Origin: Thiobacillus sp.
GTDB taxonomy: Bacteria > Pseudomonadota > Gammaproteobacteria > Burkholderiales > Thiobacillaceae
Assembly: GCA_011391285.1 (NCBI GenBank)
Contig: JAABQU010000023.1
Location: 1 to 6,801 of the forward strand
Reading direction: 5' to 3'
DNA: 6,801 bases
Below are positions 1-5,851 of this stretch, piece after piece. Each line of letters opens with the position of its first letter. Positions within the stretch are counted from its first letter, which is position 1. The notes beneath the pieces were generated by a model. That model made no database searches, had not been told where the DNA came from, and was given only the letters and a program-made list of their open reading frames with translations. A program made the translations under genes and the position numbers.

Positions 1-244
1 ATACATACAGCGGATCGGCGAAGTAGGAATAGGTACATTCCTTGCGATCCAGCGACACCATTTCGAATTTGTCGTCGGCACGGTAAACGGTTTCAGTACC
101 GGAACCATTCAGCAGGTTCTTCAGCTTCATCTTGACGACGGAAGAGTTGCGGCCGGATTTCGAAAATTCGGCTTTGATAACGACCATCGGGTCTTGGCCG
201 ATCATCACGACGTTGCCGGCGCGGAGTTCCTGGGCGGTTTTCAT
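1..244 (-). CDS. efp: Elongation factor P, 5' part (runs off the left edge)
   Basis: EF-P binds the ribosome between the P and E sites and promotes peptide bond formation at consecutive prolines. The 81 visible codons give an N-terminus [16 protein letters not shown] followed by the KOW-like domain I and the start of domain II (SYFADPLYV); the family is normally about 185-188 residues, so over half is missing. The tip loop reads [11 protein letters not shown], which puts Arg at position 32 where E. coli EF-P has the lysine modified by EpmA/EpmB. Arg32 is the residue rhamnosylated by EarP, and earP lies 47 bp upstream on the same strand, so the two are probably co-transcribed. The ATG at 244 is preceded by AGGA with a 9-nt spacer, supporting this start. 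Function is certain from family similarity; the arginine modification is inferred from the residue and the neighbour. Confidence 0.97.
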   Translation of the reverse strand, partial: MKTAQELRAGNVVMIGQDPMVVIKAEFSKSGRNSSVVKMKLKNLLNGSGTETVYRADDKFEMVSLDRKECTYSYFADPLYV

Positions 245-291
245 GGGTGTGTGTCCTGCTGCAAGGGGGCGCTGCGTGGGGCAAGGCAACG

Positions 292-1464
292 CTAAGGGGT
301 TGAGAAAACGCAGGATTTTAACTTATTTTCGGCAAATTCCACCAGTGCATCGGTCAGGCTCGGCTGGGCGGCCAGCCGCGCCTGCCAGTCCGCCGCGTGT
401 CGTGCCAACTCACCCCGATGCGCCCGCCAGCACGCCCAGCACGCCGCCAAATCCGGCGCGTCAAACACCCCGTTCCAGCGCCGCCAGGCGTCCGTCAGTG
501 CCTGTGCCGCTGCAGGTGCCAGCGTCTCGGTATACAGAGCCAACAAGGCATCGAGCTTGTCGTGGTGCACGGCATCGGCTTGCGGGTACGCCTGCCACAC
601 CAGCGGGCGCGCTGCCCACTGCGCGCGCACGCAGGAATCCTCGCCGCGCACGAAATTGAGATCGCATGCCCACAGCAGGCGGTCGTAATCGTCCTGGCTG
701 GTAAACGGCAGCACATGCACGTTCAATGCGTCACGCTGAACGGCATACCCTGCCCGCAACTCGTTCAAACCCAGCCATTCCGCCACCTGCGGCAGGATGC
801 GGCCTTCCGGCACCAGCAGCGTGACCGGCTCGGGACCTGCCCGCCAGGCGTCCAGCAACTCGGCCAGCGCGGGATTTTCGTAGGCAAACAGCGAAATCCG
901 CCACTCGCCCGCTACGGGCGCCGGCACCCCAAGCGACTGCCAGTAGGCATCGAGTCCGTGCTGCATAAACTGTTCGCGGCGAGTGAGCACATCGCGTTCG
1001 CGCAACAGCCCGCCGGTTTGCTCTGTATAGCCAGGAAAGAAAAAATACTTGGTCAGCGGCAACCGCGGATGCGGAGAGGGCAAGCCGTGGTGCGCCGCCA
1101 CCCAGGATTCAGCGCTCAGGTATTCCAGATTGATCCACACCGGCGGCGGCGAACGCGTGGCCATGGCCGCGACATAGGCGTCGGGCAGGGCACAGCCAAA
1201 CGCTTCGACCACCACTTCGGCTGCGCGCACCGCGGATAGATCTGGCATGTCCGGCCGCCAGGCGCAGACCGTCACACCCTCGCATGACTGCTGCGCACGA
1301 GCGGGCTGAATCTCGTGGCAAATACGCTGAAACACCATCAGGTCGTCCACCCACAAACGCACCTGCGCGCCCTGCTCGTGCGCCAGGCTGCGGGCCAGCC
1401 GCCAGCTCACGCCGATGTCTCCAAAGTTGTCGATGACGCTGCAGAAAATATCCCAGGTGCGCAT
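292..1464 (-). CDS. earP: EF-P arginine-32 rhamnosyltransferase EarP
   Basis: EarP transfers rhamnose from dTDP-beta-L-rhamnose to Arg32 of EF-P in the cytoplasm, activating EF-P (family DUF2331, GT104, GT-B fold). The 390-residue product opens with [20 protein letters not shown]; Asp12 and Asp16 match the catalytic-region aspartates (Asp13 and Asp17 in Pseudomonas putida). Near residues 273-277 is RGEDS, the nucleotide-sugar-binding motif whose Glu and Asp contact d[16 protein letters not shown] (110-122), [20 protein letters not shown] (139-158) and the [13 protein letters not shown] segment (253-265) are also EarP-like. The ATG at 1464 was chosen because homologues begin just before WDIF; an in-frame ATG at 1557 would add 31 residues encoded through the icd terminator and overlap icd. 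No good ribosome binding site precedes 1464. efp follows 47 bp downstream, giving an enzyme-substrate gene pair. Confidence 0.95.
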   Translation of the reverse strand: MRTWDIFCSVIDNFGDIGVSWRLARSLAHEQGAQVRLWVDDLMVFQRICHEIQPARAQQSCEGVTVCAWRPDMPDLSAVRAAEVVVEAFGCALPDAYVAAMATRSPPPVWINLEYLSAESWVAAHHGLPSPHPRLPLTKYFFFPGYTEQTGGLLRERDVLTRREQFMQHGLDAYWQSLGVPAPVAGEWRISLFAYENPALAELLDAWRAGPEPVTLLVPEGRILPQVAEWLGLNELRAGYAVQRDALNVHVLPFTSQDDYDRLLWACDLNFVRGEDSCVRAQWAARPLVWQAYPQADAVHHDKLDALLALYTETLAPAAAQALTDAWRRWNGVFDAPDLAACWACWRAHRGELARHAADWQARLAAQPSLTDALVEFAENKLKSCVFSTP

Positions 1465-1484
1465 GCCCGCATCGTACCGCAATG

Positions 1485-1509
1485 AAAAAGGCTCCCGCAG
1501 GAGCCTTTT
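1485..1509 (-). terminator. Rho-independent terminator of icd
   Basis: A perfect 10-bp stem (AAAAGGCTCC, 1486-1495, with GGAGCCTTTT, 1500-1509) closes a 4-nt loop. Read on the minus strand it ends in five T residues, 35 bp past the icd stop codon, which fits a terminator for icd. It also has four T residues on the plus strand and could act weakly in both directions. It sits only 20 bp before the earP start codon, so earP expression must come from readthrough or from a promoter in that short gap. Confidence 0.88.
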
Positions 1510-1543
1510 AATGTGAGACGTGACGCTTGGCAGAAAAGCCAGC

Positions 1544-2782
1544 CTACATCTGCGCAACCATCACTTCGGCAAACGCCGAGCACTTTACTTCGGTTGCGCC
1601 CTCCATCAGGCGGGCGAAGTCGTAGGTCACGCTTTTCGACGCGATGGCTTTTTCCATGCTGGCGACGATCAGGTCGGCGGCTTCGATCCAGCCGAGGTGA
1701 CGCAGCATCATTTCGGCCGACAGGATCAGCGAACCCGGATTGACGTAGTCCTTGCCTGCATATTTGGGCGCGGTGCCGTGGGTGGCTTCGAACATCGCCA
1801 CGGTGTCGGACAGGTTTGCGCCGGGCGCGATGCCGATGCCGCCGACTTCCGCCGCCAGCGCGTCGGAAATATAGTCGCCGTTCAGATTGAGCGTGGCGAT
1901 CACGTCGTATTCCTCCGGGCGCAGCAGGATCTGCTGCAGGAAGGCGTCGGCGATGACGTCCTTGATGACGATGCCGTTCGGCAATTCCATCCACGGCCCT
2001 TCGCCGATGTACTTGGCGCCGAATTCACGTGCGGCGAGTTCATAGCCCCACTTCTTGAAGCCGCCTTCGGTGAACTTCATGATGTTGCCCTTGTGTACCA
2101 GGGTCACCGAACGGCGATCATTGTCGATCGCATACTGGATCGCCTTGCGGATCAGACGCTCGGAGCCTTCGACCGACACTGGCTTGATGCCGATGGCCGA
2201 GGTTTCCGGGAAACGGATTTTCGTCACGCCCATTTCGTTTTGCAGAAAAGTGATGACTTTCTGCACCGCTTCGCTGCCTGCTTCCCACTCTACGCCTGCG
2301 TAAATGTCTTCGGTGTTCTCGCGGAAGATCACCATGTCGACCTTTTCCGGCGCTTTCACCGGGCTGGGCACACCGGTGAAATAACGCACCGGACGCAGGC
2401 ACACATACAGATCAAGCATCTGGCGCAACGCGACGTTGAGCGAGCGGATGCCGCCGGAGGTCGGCGTGGTGAGCGGGCCCTTGATCGAGATCACATAGTC
2501 TTTGACCGCCTGCACGGTTTCGTCGGGCAGCCACTGATCGGCGCCGTATACCTTGAGCGCTTTTTCGCCTGCGTACACCTCCATCCAGGCGATCTGCTTG
2601 CCGCCGCCGTAGGCCTTGGCCACCGCCGCATCGACCACGCGGCGCATCGCCGGGGTGATGTCGACGCCGGTGCCGTCACCCTCGATGAAGGGAATGATCG
2701 GCGTGTCCGGCACGTTCAGGCTGTTGTCGGAATTAACGGTAATTTTCTGACCGTGTGCGGGAATCTGGATGTGTGTGCTCAT
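1544..2782 (-). CDS. icd: NADP-dependent isocitrate dehydrogenase
   Basis: Oxidatively decarboxylates isocitrate to 2-oxoglutarate in the TCA cycle, making NADPH. The 412-residue product is close in length to E. coli Icd (416) and aligns along its whole length. Substrate-binding [12 protein letters not shown] lies at 110-121; Ser114 corresponds to E. coli Ser113, the residue phosphorylated by the kinase/phosphatase AceK to divert flux into the glyoxylate bypass. Tyr161 and Lys231 match catalytic Tyr160 and Lys230; metal-ligand aspartates lie in DVIADAF and in NGDYISDAL (Asp303, Asp307). Lys340, Tyr341, Tyr387 and Arg391 match the E. coli residues that bind the NADP 2'-phosphate, so NADP rather than NAD specificity is expected. 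The gene diverges from rluE across a 59-bp gap and ends at a strong hairpin terminator. The Shine-Dalgarno sequence is weak (GAG in CGAGACCCTC before the ATG), and I see no convincing promoter. Confidence 0.98.
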   Translation of the reverse strand: MSTHIQIPAHGQKITVNSDNSLNVPDTPIIPFIEGDGTGVDITPAMRRVVDAAVAKAYGGGKQIAWMEVYAGEKALKVYGADQWLPDETVQAVKDYVISIKGPLTTPTSGGIRSLNVALRQMLDLYVCLRPVRYFTGVPSPVKAPEKVDMVIFRENTEDIYAGVEWEAGSEAVQKVITFLQNEMGVTKIRFPETSAIGIKPVSVEGSERLIRKAIQYAIDNDRRSVTLVHKGNIMKFTEGGFKKWGYELAAREFGAKYIGEGPWMELPNGIVIKDVIADAFLQQILLRPEEYDVIATLNLNGDYISDALAAEVGGIGIAPGANLSDTVAMFEATHGTAPKYAGKDYVNPGSLILSAEMMLRHLGWIEAADLIVASMEKAIASKSVTYDFARLMEGATEVKCSAFAEVMVAQM

Positions 2783-2814
2783 GAGGGTCTCGAAACGTTG
2801 TGCTCTGAAATGGG

Positions 2815-2820
2815 TAAAAT
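2815..2820 (+). promoter_or_regulatory. Possible -10 element for rluE-nudJ-mnmA
   Basis: TAAAAT lies in the 59-bp divergent gap between icd and rluE, the only AT-rich hexamer there that resembles a sigma70 -10 box. The hexamer 17 bp upstream (GAAACG) is a poor -35. Transcription starting about 7 bp downstream would leave a leader of only about 15 nt before the rluE GTG. This is position-based inference. Confidence 0.35.
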
Positions 2821-2841
2821 CGGGACTTTGCCCCCACCGAA

Positions 2842-3384
2842 GTGTCGCGTCTTATTTTGTTCAACAAACCCTATGGCGTTCTGAGCCAGTTCACCGCCGA
2901 AGGCCGCTGGCAGGGGTTGGCTGATTACCTCACGCTGCCGGGTGTGTACGCAGCCGGACGCCTCGATGCGGACAGTGAAGGTTTGCTGATTTTAACCGAT
3001 GACGGCGTGCTGCAAGGCCGCATCGCCGACCCCAAGCACAAACTGCCCAAAACCTACTGGGCGCAGGTGGAAGGCACACCCGATGATGCCGCGCTGGACG
3101 CACTGCGGCGCGGCGTCGATCTCGGCGACTTCGTCACCCGTCCGGCCACCGCGCGCCTGATCGACGAACCCGCCAGCCTGTGGCCGCGCAATCCGCCGAT
3201 TCGCCACCGCGCGGCCATCCCCACCCACTGGATCGAGCTCGTGATCCACGAAGGCAAGAACCGCCAGGTGCGCCGGATGACGGCCAAGATTGGCTACCCG
3301 ACGCTGCGCCTGGTGCGCGCCGCCGTTGGCGAATGGACGCTGGGCGATCTGCAACCCGGAGAATGGAAAGAATTGCATGTCTGA
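2842..3384 (+). CDS. rluE: 23S rRNA pseudouridine synthase RluE (RsuA/RluE family)
   Basis: Isomerises a uridine in 23S rRNA to pseudouridine (U2457 in the E. coli enzyme). The 180-residue protein begins at the catalytic domain ([16 protein letters not shown]) and has no N-terminal S4 RNA-binding domain, as in RluE. The signature [14 protein letters not shown] at 39-52 carries the catalytic aspartate Asp42. LWPRNPPIR and [20 protein letters not shown] are typical family motifs towards the C-terminus. The start must be the GTG at 2842: the frame is closed by a TAA at 2815 and no ATG or TTG lies between. The bases before it (CCCCCACCGAA) contain no Shine-Dalgarno sequence. It overlaps nudJ by 8 bp and heads a three-gene cluster. 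The neighbours match the E. coli order icd-rluE-nudJ-mnmA, which favours RluE over other RsuA-type enzymes. Confidence 0.93.
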   Translation: MSRLILFNKPYGVLSQFTAEGRWQGLADYLTLPGVYAAGRLDADSEGLLILTDDGVLQGRIADPKHKLPKTYWAQVEGTPDDAALDALRRGVDLGDFVTRPATARLIDEPASLWPRNPPIRHRAAIPTHWIELVIHEGKNRQVRRMTAKIGYPTLRLVRAAVGEWTLGDLQPGEWKELHV

Positions 3385-3841
3385 TCCCACGCTGAATACC
3401 CCGTGGTTACCGCACGTCGTCGTCGCCGCCATGGTCGAGCGCGACGGCAAATTTCTGCTGGTGGAAGAAGAAACCGCAGAAGGCCTGCGCCTCAACCAGC
3501 CGGCCGGCCACTGGGAGCGCGGCGAAACGCTGGTCGAGGCGGTGCGCCGCGAAGCCCTGGAAGAAACCGCACATCACGTCGAACCCCTGGCGCTGCTCGG
3601 CTGCTACACCACCCACTATCCGCGGCGCGACATCACCTATCTGCGCTTTGCCTATGTCTGTGACGTCAACGGCTTTGACGCCGAACGCACACTGGATACG
3701 GGCATCGTGCGTGCCGTATGGCTGACGCCGGATGAACTCGCCGCCCATCCCACGCCGCATCGCAGCCCGCTGGTCATGCGCTGCGTTAAAGACTATCGGG
3801 CGGGTCGGCGCTTTCCGCTCGATTTCGTGAGCCACGCATGA
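3377..3841 (+). CDS. nudJ: Nudix hydrolase, NudJ-like phosphatase
   Basis: Nudix enzymes hydrolyse nucleoside diphosphates linked to another group, using Mg2+. E. coli NudJ acts on nucleoside tri- and diphosphates and on the thiamine precursor HMP-PP; substrate here is inferred from that family. The 154-residue product matches NudJ in length (about 153) and has the Nudix box at 44-66, G-x5-E-x7-REALEETAH, with Gly44, Glu50, Arg58, Glu59, Glu62 and Glu63 all present. The usual Gly after EEx is Ala65. The C-terminal [22 protein letters not shown] resembles NudJ. The ATG at 3377 was chosen because it lies inside the end of rluE (8-bp overlap) with GGAAAG and a 6-nt spacer before it; the frame is open to an ATG at 3290, but that would sit deep in rluE. 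Its TGA overlaps the mnmA ATG (ATGA), indicating coupled translation. Confidence 0.92.
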   Translation: MSDPTLNTPWLPHVVVAAMVERDGKFLLVEEETAEGLRLNQPAGHWERGETLVEAVRREALEETAHHVEPLALLGCYTTHYPRRDITYLRFAYVCDVNGFDAERTLDTGIVRAVWLTPDELAAHPTPHRSPLVMRCVKDYRAGRRFPLDFVSHA

Positions 3842-4914
3842 GCACGAAGGTCGTCGTCGGCATGTCGGGCGGCGTTGATTCCGCCGTCGCCGCCTATCTG
3901 CTCAAGCAGCAGGGCTACGACGTGCTCGGCGTCTTCATGAAGAACTGGGATGACGACGACAACACCGAGCATTGCACCGCACGCCAGGATTTTCTCGACG
4001 TGCTGGCGGTGGCCGAGGTGCTGGGCATCGAGGTCGAAGCGGTCAACTTCGCCGCCGAATACAAGGAACGCGTATTCAGCTATTTCCTCGCCGAGTACCA
4101 GGCCGGACGCACCCCCAATCCCGATGTACTGTGCAACGCCGAAATCAAGTTCAAGGCCTTCCTCGACGACGCCATCGCGCGCGGCGCGGAGTTCATCGCC
4201 ACCGGGCATTACGTCGGCAAGGGCCAGGACGCAGCCGGCCGCGCCACCCTGCTGCGCGCAGCGGACAGCAACAAGGATCAAAGCTACTTTCTCTACCGCT
4301 TGAGCCAGGCACAGGTGCAGCCTGCGCTGTTCCCGCTCGCCCACCTGCCCAAGCCCGAGGTGCGCCAGATTGCTGAAAAAATCGGCCTGCCCAACGCCGC
4401 CAAAAAGGACAGCACCGGCATCTGCTTCATCGGCGAGCGCAACTTCCGCGAATTCCTCGAACGCTACCTGCCGCGCAACCCCGGCGACATGCGCACGCCC
4501 GAAGGCAAATGCGTCGGCCAGCACCAGGGCCTGATGTATTACACGCTGGGACAGCGCCAGGGCCTGGGCATCGGCGGGCAGAAAGACGGCAACGACGATC
4601 CCTGGTTCGTCGCCGCCAAGGACATGGAGTCGAACACCCTGATCGTGGTGCAGGGTCACGACCACCCGCTGCTCAAGCGCAGCAACCTCGGCGCCGGCCA
4701 GCTCAACTGGATCAGCGGCGAAGCGCCCGACCCCGAACGCGCCTACACCGCGAAGACCCGCTACCGCCAGACCGATGCCGCCTGCCGCATCACCACGCTG
4801 GTCGACGACGCGCTGGAACTGGTTTTCGACGCGCCGCAATGGGCCGTCACGCCCGGGCAGTCGGTTGTTCTATATGACGGCGAGGTCTGCCTCGGCGGCG
4901 GCATCATTACCTGA
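3838..4914 (+). CDS. mnmA: tRNA-specific 2-thiouridylase MnmA
   Basis: Adds sulfur to U34 of tRNA-Lys, tRNA-Glu and tRNA-Gln to form 2-thiouridine, using ATP to adenylate the base and persulfide sulfur delivered by the IscS/Tus relay. The 358-residue protein is of normal length. The PP-loop SGGVDSA is at 10-16. PNPDVLCN contains Asp96 and Cys99 (E. coli Asp99, Cys102), and [16 protein letters not shown] contains Cys196 (E. coli Cys199), so both catalytic cysteines and the acid/base aspartate are kept. [17 protein letters not shown] starts the central domain, and a beta-barrel C-terminal domain ends at CLGGGIIT. The start overlaps the nudJ stop in ATGA; no strong ribosome binding site is present, so translation probably depends on the upstream gene. 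The neighbour that follows in E. coli (hflD) is absent; a repeat-flanked toxin-antitoxin pair lies there instead. Confidence 0.97.
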   Translation: MSTKVVVGMSGGVDSAVAAYLLKQQGYDVLGVFMKNWDDDDNTEHCTARQDFLDVLAVAEVLGIEVEAVNFAAEYKERVFSYFLAEYQAGRTPNPDVLCNAEIKFKAFLDDAIARGAEFIATGHYVGKGQDAAGRATLLRAADSNKDQSYFLYRLSQAQVQPALFPLAHLPKPEVRQIAEKIGLPNAAKKDSTGICFIGERNFREFLERYLPRNPGDMRTPEGKCVGQHQGLMYYTLGQRQGLGIGGQKDGNDDPWFVAAKDMESNTLIVVQGHDHPLLKRSNLGAGQLNWISGEAPDPERAYTAKTRYRQTDAACRITTLVDDALELVFDAPQWAVTPGQSVVLYDGEVCLGGGIIT

Positions 4915-4915
4915 C

Positions 4916-4942
4916 GGGCATATGCCCACATCTGCGTGGGCA
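4916..4942 (+). terminator. Palindrome and hairpin after mnmA, possible weak terminator
   Basis: Directly after the mnmA stop comes a perfect 12-bp palindrome GGGCATATGCCC (4916-4927). It overlaps a 7-bp stem TGCCCAC/GTGGGCA (4923-4929 with 4936-4942) around a 6-nt loop. No T-run follows, so a rho-independent terminator is not established; it could protect the 3' end or be simply part of the adjacent dispersed repeat. Confidence 0.4.
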
Positions 4943-4986
4943 CACCCAAAGGGTGCGAAAACCTCTTCGCGACAAAAACCTGCCCA
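4930..4986 (+). repeat. Repeat copy A, left inverted copy flanking the toxin-antitoxin pair
   Basis: This 57-bp stretch matches the reverse complement of 5689-5745 at 51 of 57 positions by hand alignment, with weaker similarity continuing to 4992. It contains its own small hairpin CACCC-AAA-GGGTG (4943-4955) and is bounded by GTGGGCA (4936-4942) and TGCCCA (4981-4986), so each copy is also internally palindromic. It holds no credible gene. It looks like a dispersed intergenic palindromic repeat rather than a transposase-encoding element. Confidence 0.85.
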
Positions 4987-5000
4987 CCCGACTGACCGGG

Positions 5001-5029
5001 TTGCGATCGAACCATTAAAAGCCTATATT
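5001..5029 (+). promoter_or_regulatory. Sigma70-type promoter of the toxin-antitoxin operon
   Basis: TTGCGA (-35, 5001-5006) and TATATT (-10, 5024-5029) are separated by exactly 17 bp, close to consensus in both boxes. The predicted start is near 5036, about 22 nt before the antitoxin ATG. This is the best-looking promoter in the window. Confidence 0.72.
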
Positions 5030-5036
5030 TGGTTCG
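5008..5036. promoter_or_regulatory. Candidate operator for antitoxin autoregulation
   Basis: Perfect 7-bp inverted repeat CGAACCA (5008-5014) and TGGTTCG (5030-5036) with a 15-bp spacer. It spans the promoter spacer, the whole -10 box and the predicted start site. Phd/YefM-type antitoxins repress their own operon by binding palindromes that overlap the promoter, so this is the natural binding site; binding itself is inferred. Confidence 0.55.
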
Positions 5037-5057
5037 GCCATTCCAGTTGGAGACTCC

Positions 5058-5321
5058 ATGCGCTACTCATCCCAAATAAAACCCATCAGCTATCTGAAAG
5101 CCAACGCCGCCGAGGTTCTGCTGCAACTCGCCGAGCAGCGCCAGCCGATGGTCATTACCCAGAATGGCGAGGCTAAAGCCGTGCTTCAAGACGTGGCGAG
5201 TTACGAGGAAACGCAGGAAACGTTGGCTCTGCTGAAAATCCTGGCACTCGGCAATCAGGACATCGATGCCGGGAAAACCCGTCCGCTTGCGGATGTCGTC
5301 CAACGCTTGCGTAGCAAGTAA
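5058..5321 (+). CDS. Type II antitoxin, Phd/YefM family
   Basis: This 87-residue protein should neutralise the toxin encoded 8 bp downstream and repress the operon. Residues 8-55 (IKPISYLKANAAEVLLQLAE, then PMVITQNGEAKAVLQD) show the Phd/YefM DNA-binding pattern: a beta strand, an alpha helix, then the VITxNGxAxAVL strands. The remaining C-terminal part (ETQETLALLKILALG and onward to residue 87) is the likely toxin-wrapping segment. The ATG at 5058 has GGAG with a 5-nt spacer and follows a strong promoter. Antitoxin-first order and the short gap to the toxin fit a classical two-gene module. Chromosomal roles of such modules vary (plasmid or island stabilisation, phage defence, or no clear phenotype); none can be assigned here. 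I give no gene symbol because several families share this fold. Confidence 0.9.
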   Translation: MRYSSQIKPISYLKANAAEVLLQLAEQRQPMVITQNGEAKAVLQDVASYEETQETLALLKILALGNQDIDAGKTRPLADVVQRLRSK

Positions 5322-5329
5322 GGCGATCC

Positions 5330-5656
5330 ATGCAGTTTGAAGTTCGCCTGACCGCCGGTGCCGAGCGCGATCTGGAATCGCTCTACGATTACATCGCCGA
5401 ATTTGATTCGAAGGCCAGCGCGGATCATGTGCTGGACAAGCTACTGAAAACCGCCGAAGGTCTGGCCACCTTTCCAGACCGCGGCGCTTACCCGCGAGAA
5501 TTACTGGCGCTTGGCATCCGCGAATACCGCCAAGTCCTTTTCAAACCCTACCGGCTGATTTACCGGACAAACGGGCAACAAGTTTTTATCGTCCTGATTG
5601 CCGATGGCCGACGCGACATGCAAAGCTTGCTGGCGCGACGGCTGCTTGGCGAATAA
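5330..5656 (+). CDS. Type II toxin, RelE/ParE superfamily
   Basis: A 108-residue basic protein of normal length for the family. The N-terminus VRLTAGAERDLESLYDYIAE is the ParE-type helical hairpin. The core ends in beta strands REYRQVLFKPYRLIYR (64-79) and VFIVLIADGRRDMQSLLARR (85-104), the last with the DGRRDMQ signature common in ParE-like proteins. RelE members cut mRNA on the ribosome whereas ParE members poison DNA gyrase. The similarity here leans to ParE, but target cannot be settled from sequence. The ATG at 5330 lies 8 bp after the antitoxin stop, with AAGG and a 6-nt spacer, so translation is probably coupled. The reading frame is intact, with no frameshift or truncation, so the module may be active. 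It is followed by a terminator-like hairpin within the right repeat region. Confidence 0.9.
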   Translation: MQFEVRLTAGAERDLESLYDYIAEFDSKASADHVLDKLLKTAEGLATFPDRGAYPRELLALGIREYRQVLFKPYRLIYRTNGQQVFIVLIADGRRDMQSLLARRLLGE

Positions 5657-5659
5657 ACC

Positions 5660-5701
5660 GCCCATCCCCACAATTTAGCTGCGTAGGATGGGCACGTTTT
5701 T
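5660..5701 (+). terminator. Likely terminator of the toxin-antitoxin operon
   Basis: GCCCATCC (5660-5667) pairs perfectly with GGATGGGC (5686-5693) around an 18-nt loop, followed by ACG and five T residues (5697-5701). It begins 3 bp after the toxin stop. The right arm and T-run belong to repeat copy B, so the repeat may supply the terminator. The long loop lowers confidence. Confidence 0.55.
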
Positions 5702-5745
5702 GCCTCGAAGAGGTTCTCGCATCCTTTGGGTGTGCCCACGCGGAT
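5689..5745 (-). repeat. Repeat copy B, right inverted copy flanking the toxin-antitoxin pair
   Basis: Reverse complement of copy A (4930-4986) with 51 of 57 positions identical by hand alignment. It begins TGGGCAC and ends GTGCCCA plus CGCGGAT on the plus strand, and contains the small hairpin CCTC-GAA-GAGG (5703-5713). The toxin-antitoxin operon, with its promoter and terminator, lies between the two copies. No target-site duplication is visible outside the pair. Confidence 0.85.
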
Positions 5746-5818
5746 AACCGCTGTCGGTCGCGTGGTCACAAAAGCATGTCCCCCTACCGGAATCGGCAGC
5801 GGCATCAGCTGAACCCGC

Positions 5819-5824
5819 TACAAT
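5819..5824 (+). promoter_or_regulatory. Possible -10 element of glnS
   Basis: TACAAT, within CGCTACAATTCCCGC, resembles a sigma70 -10 box and lies 27 bp before the glnS ATG, giving a leader of roughly 20 nt. No recognisable -35 lies at the proper distance (GCAGCG at 17 bp), so the call rests on the -10 and its position. Confidence 0.45.
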
Positions 5825-5851
5825 TCCCGCTTTCCTGCAACGCAAACCATC

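Noticed and set aside
397..1239. Plus-strand open frame of 280 codons antisense to earP
   Set aside because: Overlaps the clearly identified earP gene; the Arg/His/Gln-rich product looks like a shadow.
1465..1557. N-terminal extension of EarP from the ATG at 1557
   Set aside because: It would encode residues through the terminator hairpin and overlap the icd stop; homologues start next to WDIF.
1520..2884. Plus-strand open frame of 454 codons antisense to icd
   Set aside because: It lies wholly over the strongly conserved icd gene and the divergent promoter gap, and its His/Asp/Arg-rich translation resembles no family. It is a by-product of high GC.
3793..4839. Minus-strand open frame of 348 codons antisense to mnmA
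   Set aside because: Mirror of the mnmA codon pattern, with a Val/Ala/Gly-rich product and no recognisable domain.
4761..5015. Small minus-strand frames across the repeat copies (also 5560-5805)
   Set aside because: They share a similar peptide (PKGCENLFEAK-like) only because both pass through the inverted repeat; there is no independent start signal or coding evidence.
4916..5057. tRNA or small RNA gene in the mnmA to antitoxin gap
   Set aside because: The hairpins do not form a cloverleaf and no T-loop-like sequence is present; the region is explained by the repeat and the promoter.
4930..5745. Insertion sequence or transposon with transposase
   Set aside because: No transposase or integrase is encoded between or beside the repeats and no target-site duplication is visible.
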